A stretch of DNA of 47,875 nt from DASSKP01 sp035695045 (GTDB taxonomy: Bacteria; Actinomycetota; Actinomycetes; JAFAQI01), in NCBI GenBank assembly GCA_035695045.1, contig DASSEX010000026.1, positions 1-47,875 on the forward strand, in the 5' to 3' direction. Position 1 is the stretch's first letter. The number at the start of each line of letters is the position of its first letter. This document shows positions 19,247-25,907 of the stretch, in pieces. Under the pieces are notes generated by a model. That model did not search any database. It was not told the origin of the DNA and saw only the letters and a program-made list of their open reading frames with translations. The position numbers and the translations under genes were made by a program.

Positions 19247-22200
19247 TCATGTCTCGGGGTGCTGCTCCGCGAGGGGCGTGCTCCGGGGCAGCAGCCACTC
19301 CGTCGCCACCGGCTCCGGCATCGGCCGGCCGTAGAAGTAGCCCTGCACCTGCGCGACACCGAGCGCGTCCAGGGCGTAGGCCTGGGCAGCGTGCTCGACG
19401 CCCTCCGCAACGGTCGTCAGGCCGAGTGACTCGGCGAGCTCGACCACTGCGCGCACCACGGCGCGGTCCGCGCCGTCGCCGTCGACCTCGTCGACGAACG
19501 CCTTGTCGATCTTCACCTCGTGCACCGGCAGGCCGCGCAGCTGGTGCAGAGAGGAGTAGCCGGTGCCGAAGTCGTCGATGGACAGCCGTACGCCGAGCGA
19601 GCGCAGCTGCAGCAGGACGTCGATGCTGCGCGCGGCGTTTTCCATGACGCTGCTCTCGGTGATCTCCAGGGTGAGCCATCGAGGCTCGACGCCACTGGCG
19701 GTGAGCATCGCTGCGACCTGCCCGACGAGCACCGGGTCATCGAGGCTGCGCGCGGAGATGTTCACCGCGACACCGACGGGTCGGCCCATGTCGTGCCAAC
19801 GACGGCACGCGTCGAGTGCCCTGCGCAGCACCGTGCTGGTCAGCGCGCTGATCAGCCCGCTTGCCTCTGCGAGCGGGACGAACTCGGCCGGCGAGACCAG
19901 ACCCAGCTCGGGATGCCGCCACCGGACCAATGCCTCGAAGCCGGCGGCCTCGCCGGTGCCGAGCAGGATCTTCGGCTGGAACTCGACCCACAGCTCGTTG
20001 CTCGCGAGTGCCTGACGGAGGCCGGCGAGCAACTGCAGTCGGCGGCTTCCGTCCCGCTCGTAGCTGGGCTCCCACTCGCCGATCCCGGCCGACGTCCCCT
20101 TGGCGGCCGACATCGCCATCTCAGCGCGTCGCAGCAGCGTCGCCGCATCGTTGCCGTGCTCCGGGGCACGCGCCATGCCGATGGTGATGCGCAGGTCGGC
20201 GCTGACCGCGTCGAAACGGATCGGGCCGTCGACGCGTGACTTCACCGCGAGCGCGGCGAGCCGCGCGACCTCGCCGCCGGCCTGTCCGGGGATGGCCAGG
20301 GCGAACTGGTCGCCACCCACACGGGCAGCCAGAGCGCCGTGCGTCGGCGCGCTTTCGAGCCGGCGGGACACCTCCACGAGGATCGCGTCGCCGGCGTCAT
20401 GGCCGAGGGTGTCGTTGATCTCGTGGAACCGGTCGATGTCGAGCAGGAGCAACACACCGCCTGCGGAACCGTCGAGCATCGTCGCGAGGAACGAGCGCAG
20501 GCTGTCGAGGTTGGCGAGGTTGGTCAGGCTGTCCCGGGTGGCGGCACGGCGCAGACTCTCGACCAGTCGGCCCTTTTCCAGGGCGGCCGCGAGCTGCTCG
20601 GCAGCGGCCTCGAGCAGCCGGAAGTCGGCCTGGTCGAACGCACCGACACTGCCCACCCGCTGGTGGGCCGACAGCACGGCGATCGTGCGGTCGTTGCCGA
20701 GCACAGGAACCGCCATCCGGTCGTCACTCCGGCGAGCGCGCCGCTGCGCGAGCGGGTTGAGGCGGCGGATCGCCTCTCTGCGCACGCCCGTCGCCGAGCC
20801 GAGCAGCTCGCGGGTCTGCTCGTCGAGCTCGCGCTCGGTGATGTCGAACCGCTCACCGTCGGCGTCGTCGAGGACGGAGATGACGGCAGCGAAGCCCGGG
20901 TCGTCGGCGACCATGGCCAGTTCGAGCGTCTCGGCGCGGACGATCCGGCGGAGCTGGATGAGCGCGGGCGCCATGTCTGCCGGTTCGGCGGCGATCGGCC
21001 CGAGCTCGCGGGCGACGGCGTAGAGCTTGTCGAGAGCCGCATGCCGGTCCGCAAGCCGGTGATACGTGCGGACCGCCGTCACCGAGAGCACGACGAACAC
21101 GGTGATCGCCCATGCGGTCGCGCCGTCGTACTTGAGCGCCGCTGCGGTGCTCAGCGCGAGGAACGTGTTGACCTGGCCGACGCCGCTCGCGAAGGCGACA
21201 CCGGGGAGGGTCTGCCGCCAGGACCACGAGCGTTCGTTGATGCCGACCACTACCAGCACGGAGAGGAACGAGACGACCTCGTTGACCGCGACCGCGCCGA
21301 ACGCGGCGGGCCACGCGTCGACGTGCACGCCCGAACCGGCCGGAGAGAAGGCGCGGAAGACCAGGATGGCCGCCAGCGTCGCAAGGGCAGCCGAGCTGAC
21401 GTTGAACGCAAGTCTGATGACGGGCTGGCGACGTACGACGCCGTGCGCGAACGCCATGGCCAGAGCGACCACCGCGAGCAGTGTCGACGGTCGCAGGAAG
21501 AACAGGCCGAGGACCAGGGGCACTGCCTCGAGGTGGACCGACCACGGTTGGCGGCGGAAGACGAAGTGCAGAGGTGCCGCGATCGCGATCAGGTAGAGCG
21601 CGAAGAACCACCAGCCGGGCAGGTTGACGGCGACCAGTGCGTGCTTGTCGCGGATCGGAAGGAAGGCCAGCACGACCGCGAGCGCCAGTCCGGCGGTGAA
21701 GGCCCAGATCCTGGGCTCAGGCCGCGGCCGGGCCGCACGCCTGCTGGGTTCTTCGATTTCCTCCTCGTGGTCGCCGTCGTCGTCGGTCCAGGCGAGGGGG
21801 TCGTTGAAGGCGTCGGCGTCGGCGGCCCGCGGCTCGACACCACCTGCGGTGAAGGTACGCACAGAGATCACGGCAACGGCCGCGAAGACCGGCAACGCGA
21901 TGTCCGCGATGCCGACGGCGGAGCCGACCCGGCTGGCGAGCGCGCCGCACAGGATCGCGCCGATGCCTTGTGCGCTGGAAATGCCTGCGGCGGCGATGCC
22001 GAATGCGCGACCGCGCAGCTCGCGGGGTACGGCAGCCACGAACACCCGGTTGGCGACCACCTGCATCGCGCTGAGTGCGCCCGTGACGAACCAGATGACG
22101 GCCGCCACCGTTGGTCGCGGGTCGAAGGCGGTGAGCGCGAGCACGGCCGGAGCCGCCAGCGCCATCGGCAGCATCAGACGCTCTTGCGCGGTGGGCCGGC

Positions 22201-23047
22201 GCCAGCGCATGAGTGCGAGCGTGCCGACGACCATCCCGAGCGGAAGAGCGGCAGTGATGAGGCCGGCGGTCGTGGCACCGCCGCCGTGATGAGCGGCATA
22301 GGGAACGGCGACGGCCTCTGTGCTGATGTCCGCGCCCAGGATGAGCCACGACACGACGACCAGCCATCGGACGTAGGGCTCGCGGAAGACGATCTCAGCG
22401 CCCTGGCGCAGCTCCTCGAGCATCTTGCGGCGACCGGCATCGGCTGCCGGACGCATCTTGACGCGGCGCGCGAGCAACCAGGCGGAGAAGGCGAAGGTCA
22501 AGGAGTCGACGATGATGCCGGTGCGGGCTCCGATCGCCGCGACCACCGCGCCGCCGACGGCGAACCCGGCGACGACGCCGAGGTTGTTGGTCGTGTTGGA
22601 CAGTGTCGCCGCGAACGCATAGCGGTCGCCTTCGCCGATGACGTCCGGCAGCATCGCTGCGCGGGCCGCCAGGAAGGGCGGCTCCATCAGCGCGACCAGC
22701 GTGACGAGGACGAGCAGTGCTGCGATGGGCATGCCCGGGATGGCGATGCCGAGCACGAGAACCACGCGCACGAGGTCGGAGGCGATCATCACGGTCCGGC
22801 GCGGCATCCGGTCGGCGTAGCCCGCGAGCAGCGGGCCGCCCACCACCCACGGCAGGTAGGAGACGCCGAAGCTGACCGCCGTCAGCAGAGCTGAGTGGGA
22901 GCGGTCGAACACCAGCAGCGCGACGGCGATGCGCGCCAGCTGGTCTCCGACGACGCTGAGCGCCTGGGCGGCGTACATCGCGCGGAACTCGCGGTTGGCG
23001 AGCACATCGCGAACCGTTATCCGCGGCGCCACCGCCGCCTGACTCAT
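19247..23047 (-). CDS. MFS transporter fused to a second membrane module, GAF, GGDEF and EAL domains
   Basis: One uninterrupted frame of 1266 codons. The ATG at 23047 has AGGGGG 4 bases upstream; a GTG at 23098 would add 17 residues. Residues 8-400 are a 12-segment MFS exporter of the EntS/DHA3 type (GDQLARIAVALLVFDRSHSA, YADRMPRRTVMIASDL, VPRELRGRAFGIAAAGISSA). Residues 403-445 are a charged linker. Residues 446-663 hold about eight more membrane segments, like the input modules of actinobacterial GGDEF-EAL proteins. A GAF-like domain follows (673-823), then GGDEF (838-990) with metal residues DIDRF but GGDQF at 911-915 and no RxxD inhibitory site. EAL (998-1258) keeps Glu1038, Asn1096, Glu1128, Asp1158-Asp1159, Lys1179, Glu1215 and Gln1235. 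It most likely degrades c-di-GMP at the membrane; its transport substrate is unknown. Confidence 0.93.
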   Translation of the reverse strand: MSQAAVAPRITVRDVLANREFRAMYAAQALSVVGDQLARIAVALLVFDRSHSALLTAVSFGVSYLPWVVGGPLLAGYADRMPRRTVMIASDLVRVVLVLGIAIPGMPIAALLVLVTLVALMEPPFLAARAAMLPDVIGEGDRYAFAATLSNTTNNLGVVAGFAVGGAVVAAIGARTGIIVDSLTFAFSAWLLARRVKMRPAADAGRRKMLEELRQGAEIVFREPYVRWLVVVSWLILGADISTEAVAVPYAAHHGGGATTAGLITAALPLGMVVGTLALMRWRRPTAQERLMLPMALAAPAVLALTAFDPRPTVAAVIWFVTGALSAMQVVANRVFVAAVPRELRGRAFGIAAAGISSAQGIGAILCGALASRVGSAVGIADIALPVFAAVAVISVRTFTAGGVEPRAADADAFNDPLAWTDDDGDHEEEIEEPSRRAARPRPEPRIWAFTAGLALAVVLAFLPIRDKHALVAVNLPGWWFFALYLIAIAAPLHFVFRRQPWSVHLEAVPLVLGLFFLRPSTLLAVVALAMAFAHGVVRRQPVIRLAFNVSSAALATLAAILVFRAFSPAGSGVHVDAWPAAFGAVAVNEVVSFLSVLVVVGINERSWSWRQTLPGVAFASGVGQVNTFLALSTAAALKYDGATAWAITVFVVLSVTAVRTYHRLADRHAALDKLYAVARELGPIAAEPADMAPALIQLRRIVRAETLELAMVADDPGFAAVISVLDDADGERFDITERELDEQTRELLGSATGVRREAIRRLNPLAQRRARRSDDRMAVPVLGNDRTIAVLSAHQRVGSVGAFDQADFRLLEAAAEQLAAALEKGRLVESLRRAATRDSLTNLANLDSLRSFLATMLDGSAGGVLLLLDIDRFHEINDTLGHDAGDAILVEVSRRLESAPTHGALAARVGGDQFALAIPGQAGGEVARLAALAVKSRVDGPIRFDAVSADLRITIGMARAPEHGNDAATLLRRAEMAMSAAKGTSAGIGEWEPSYERDGSRRLQLLAGLRQALASNELWVEFQPKILLGTGEAAGFEALVRWRHPELGLVSPAEFVPLAEASGLISALTSTVLRRALDACRRWHDMGRPVGVAVNISARSLDDPVLVGQVAAMLTASGVEPRWLTLEITESSVMENAARSIDVLLQLRSLGVRLSIDDFGTGYSSLHQLRGLPVHEVKIDKAFVDEVDGDGADRAVVRAVVELAESLGLTTVAEGVEHAAQAYALDALGVAQVQGYFYGRPMPEPVATEWLLPRSTPLAEQHPET

Positions 23048-23169
23048 CACGCCCCCTGGGCTGCCGACTGAACCCGCTTCCACTGTCTCATCCGTCACAC
23101 CAGTTCTCAGGGATTGCGGGCAATGGCGGTCGAATGGGGCGCGGGTGGCGGTGGATACGGTCAGGTGTT

Positions 23170-24531
23170 GTGACCTCCTCTTCCGCCGTCGGCCCTGTCG
23201 GACCTCCTGCAGCGCCGCGACTGCGCATCCTGATCGTCGGCGGGGGTTATGTCGGGATGTACACCGCGCTACGGCTCCAGAAGGAGCTGCGGCGTTCCGA
23301 GGCGACCGTCACGGTCGTCGACCCGCAGCCGTACATGACCTACCAGCCGTTCCTGCCAGAGGCCGGAGCCGGCAACCTCGAGCCGCGACACGTCGTCGTG
23401 CCCTTGCGCAGGGTGCTGCGCGGCTGCGACGTGCTGAGCGGCCGGATCACGTCGATCGACCACGCCGCGCGCCGCGCGGAGTTCGAGCCGCTCGAGGGGG
23501 AGTCGCGTTCGCTGGAGTACGACGTCCTCGTGCTCGCCCCGGGGTCGATCGCGCGCACGCTGCCGATTCCCGGGTTGCGTGAGTGCGGCATCGGCTTCCG
23601 CACGGTGGCCGAGGCCATCTACCTGCGCAACCACGTGTTGTCGAAGCTCGATGTCGCGGCGACGACGACGGATCCGGAATTGCGGCGTCGCGCTTTGACC
23701 TTCGTCGTCGTCGGTGGCGGCTATGCGGGTGTCGAGGCCATGGCTGAGCTCGAGGACATGGCGCGTGACGCGCTGCGCTTCTACGACGGGCTCTCGCCCG
23801 TCGACATGCGCTGGGTGATGGTCGAGGCGACGGGACGCATCCTGCCCGAGGTGAGCGAGGACCTCGGGCGCTACACCATCGGCGAGCTGGAGAAGCGGGG
23901 CATCGAGGTCAAGCTGCACACGCGCGTGGAGTCGTTGCTCGATGGCGAGGTCGCCCTGTCGTCGGGGGAGCGGTTCAGCGCGGAGACGGTGGTGTGGACC
24001 GCGGGCGTGCGGGCGAATCCGCTGTTGGAGGCGACCGACCTGCCTCTGGACGAGAAGAAGCGCGTGCGCTGTACGCCGACATTGCAGGTGCTCGGCGTCG
24101 CTGATGCCTGGGCGGCGGGCGATTGCGCGGCGGTGCCGGACCTGTCGAAGGACGACCCTGCCGCCGTCACGTCACCTTCGGCGCAACATGCGGTGCGCCA
24201 GGCGAAGGTGCTGGCGGAGAACCTGCTCGCATCGTTCCGTGGCGCCGAACTGACGTCGTACCGGCATTCATATGCAGGCTCGGTCGCAAGTCTCGGGCTG
24301 CGCAAGGGTGTCGCGGAGATCTATGGCGTGAAACTGCGAGGTTTCCCCGCATGGTTCATGCACCGGACGTATCACATGACGCGGATGCCGACGTTCAACC
24401 GCAAGGTACGGGTCGTTGCGGACTGGACGCTGGCGCTGTTCTTCCGACGCGAGATCGTGTCGCTGGGTGCGTTCGCGAACCCGCGCGAAGAGTTCGAAGC
24501 AGCCGTTCCTGTGGAGAAGTCGACCGGTTGA
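23170..24531 (+). CDS. ndh: Type II NADH:quinone oxidoreductase (NDH-2)
   Basis: Non-proton-pumping NADH dehydrogenase feeding the quinone pool, membrane-associated. The GTG at 23170 gives 453 residues and lies shortly after a TACGGT -10-like box (23156), suggesting a very short leader. Two Rossmann motifs are present: ILIVGGGYVGMYTALRL for FAD and FVVVGGGYAGVEAMAEL for NADH. Also seen are QPYMTYQPFLPEAGAGNLEPRH, WTAGVRANPLL, GDCAAVPDL with SAQHAVRQAK, and the C-terminal membrane-binding part ending RREIVSLGAFANPREEF. The divergent neighbour is the MFS-GGDEF-EAL gene, 122 bases away. Related NAD(P)/FAD oxidoreductases cannot be fully excluded. Confidence 0.88.
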   Translation: MTSSSAVGPVGPPAAPRLRILIVGGGYVGMYTALRLQKELRRSEATVTVVDPQPYMTYQPFLPEAGAGNLEPRHVVVPLRRVLRGCDVLSGRITSIDHAARRAEFEPLEGESRSLEYDVLVLAPGSIARTLPIPGLRECGIGFRTVAEAIYLRNHVLSKLDVAATTTDPELRRRALTFVVVGGGYAGVEAMAELEDMARDALRFYDGLSPVDMRWVMVEATGRILPEVSEDLGRYTIGELEKRGIEVKLHTRVESLLDGEVALSSGERFSAETVVWTAGVRANPLLEATDLPLDEKKRVRCTPTLQVLGVADAWAAGDCAAVPDLSKDDPAAVTSPSAQHAVRQAKVLAENLLASFRGAELTSYRHSYAGSVASLGLRKGVAEIYGVKLRGFPAWFMHRTYHMTRMPTFNRKVRVVADWTLALFFRREIVSLGAFANPREEFEAAVPVEKSTG

Positions 24532-24583
24532 AAACTGTTGCTACGCAACAGAAACTGTCGTACCCACGGCGTACGTTTCCTGC

Positions 24584-25441
24584 ATGTCCACACCAGGCAA
24601 TCCTGTAGAGGTAACCGACATCGAGTTGTTTCGTCTAGCTGGGACGAAACGCACGTGGCGCGAGGCTCTCCGCACACTCGGCCTGGCGGCGACGTCGGAC
24701 AACATCGCTGCGTTCAAGCGCCGTGCGGCAGCTGAATGCGTCGACATCAGCGGTGTCAAGATGCGACGGCTGATGACAGACATCGGGACAGAGGAACTGC
24801 GACGTGCGGCCGAGGGCGCGAAGACGTTCGCCGAGGTGCTTCGACGACTTGACCTCGAGGTTGGCGGCTCTACCTACAAGAGCCTCGCGGAAGTGTGCGC
24901 TCGCCGGTCGGTGCAACTTCCGCCGGCCCCGTGTGCGAGGAAGCCGGCGGACCGTGGCGGCCGCGGCCGGTGCTCCGACGAGCGGATAATCGCCGCGTAC
25001 GCCGACGCGAGGAGCATGGCGGATCTGTTGCGCCGGTTGGGGCTCGCTCCCGAGGGTGGCAACTATCGATGGATGGAGAGCAGGCTCGAACAACTCGGAC
25101 TGGACGCTGGCGACTTGCGCACCCGCGGCCGCACGTGGTCGCGGGGGCAGCGCACTGGACCGCGCAGGACGCTCGAGTCCTATCTCCAGCCGAACACGCG
25201 ATGCTCCGGTAGCTGGCTCGCGAAGCGCCTGGTTGAAGCTCAACTGCTGTACGACCTCTGCTACGGATGCCTTGGCATGACCTGGTGCGGCCAGCCGATC
25301 CCGTTGGAGCTCGATCACATCAACGGTGACAGCACCGACAACAGGCTCGCAAACCTGCGTCTGCTGTGCCCGAACTGTCATGCGCTGACGCCGACCTATC
25401 GAGGGCGCAACATCGGCAGAAACCGTAAGGTTGTGACGTAG
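24584..25441 (+). CDS. HNH endonuclease with three N-terminal helical repeats
   Basis: A 285-residue DNA endonuclease, ATG at 24584. Residues 11-55, 70-112 and 132-176 are three copies of a helical unit with pattern A-x-T-x-x-E-x-L-R-R-L-G-L, then GGNY/GGSTY, then a second helix, then LGLD or similar; they probably bind DNA. Residues 180-200 are basic. The C-terminal HNH domain has zinc Cys226/Cys229 (CYGC) and Cys262/Cys265 (CPNC), with LELDHINGDSTDNRLANLR giving His245 and Asn253, and His266. Such proteins occur in phages and mobile elements. Its TAG stop shares its last base with the first base of a tRNA-Leu, which supports an element linked to a tRNA. No integrase is visible. Confidence 0.88.
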   Translation: MSTPGNPVEVTDIELFRLAGTKRTWREALRTLGLAATSDNIAAFKRRAAAECVDISGVKMRRLMTDIGTEELRRAAEGAKTFAEVLRRLDLEVGGSTYKSLAEVCARRSVQLPPAPCARKPADRGGRGRCSDERIIAAYADARSMADLLRRLGLAPEGGNYRWMESRLEQLGLDAGDLRTRGRTWSRGQRTGPRRTLESYLQPNTRCSGSWLAKRLVEAQLLYDLCYGCLGMTWCGQPIPLELDHINGDSTDNRLANLRLLCPNCHALTPTYRGRNIGRNRKVVT

Positions 25442-25525
25442 CCCGAGTGCTGTAACTGGTAGCCAGCGGGGCCTTAAAAGCTCGCGGCCCGAAAGGGCGT
25501 GTGGGTTCGAATCCCACCTCGGGCA
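25441..25525 (+). tRNA. tRNA-Leu (anticodon UAA), imperfect anticodon stem
   Basis: The 85-base gene folds with acceptor stem GCCCGAG/CTCGGGC, D stem CTG/CAG with loop TAACTGGTAGC, anticodon loop CTTAAAA (anticodon TAA at 25475-25477), long variable arm GCCC-GAAA-GGGC, and T stem GTGGG/CCCAC with TTCGAAT. The discriminator is A and CCA is not encoded. In the anticodon stem GGGGC/GCTCG the outermost pair (27-43) is G-G and one pair is G-U, so the gene may be slightly degenerate or of phage type. The first base coincides with the last base of the HNH stop. Confidence 0.85.
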
Positions 25526-25547
25526 CTCTCTGTGTGACGCTGGATGC

Positions 25548-25781
25548 GTGCCTGATGCTTCCCCGCCGGAGTTCCCATCGCCTGCAACGCGTGACAGGAC
25601 GTCGCGACCCTTCCCCCGCGAGGCCTATGTGTTCGGCTGGCTCGCGATCTGCGTCGTCCTCGCGGAAGGGATCTACAACCTCGCGACCGGCGTGCTGGGG
25701 ACGGGGATCATCCTGATCTGCCTGGTCCCGGTGATGCTGTGGTTGATGCTCATCCGCCCTCGCCGCCACATGCGGAGATAG
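25548..25781 (+). CDS. Small two-span membrane protein
   Basis: A 77-residue protein I do not recognise. The GTG at 25548 follows the tRNA by 22 bases. After a Pro/Ser-rich N-terminus (to about residue 24) there are two hydrophobic spans, FGWLAICVVLAEGIYNLAT and GIILICLVPVMLWLMLI, then the basic end RPRRHMRR. Codon use is strongly GC-ending, supporting a real gene. It could be read from the tRNA transcript. No function can be assigned. Confidence 0.6.
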   Translation: MPDASPPEFPSPATRDRTSRPFPREAYVFGWLAICVVLAEGIYNLATGVLGTGIILICLVPVMLWLMLIRPRRHMRR

Positions 25782-25870
25782 CGACGGCAGTAGCTCGAAA
25801 GGCGCGCCCGCGTGTACTGATCTTCAGCCAACCGATCTTGAGTGTTGTCTCTGAGGTCGGTCATCGAGCA

Positions 25871-25901
25871 CCGCTCCCTCATGCCACGGATCCAGGAGCG
25901 G
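25871..25901 (-). terminator. Hairpin after the secreted 14-blade protein gene
   Basis: CCGCTCC at 25871-25877 pairs with GGAGCGG at 25895-25901 across a 17-base loop. It lies 6 bases beyond the stop of the minus-strand gene ending at 25908. There is no T-run; the call rests on place and stem. Confidence 0.4.
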
Positions 25902-25907
25902 GGCGGT

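Noticed and set aside
20339..22894. 851-codon plus-strand open frame
   Set aside because: It is the antisense shadow of the MFS-GGDEF-EAL gene; it consists of low-complexity Arg/Glu/Asp/His sequence with no domain.
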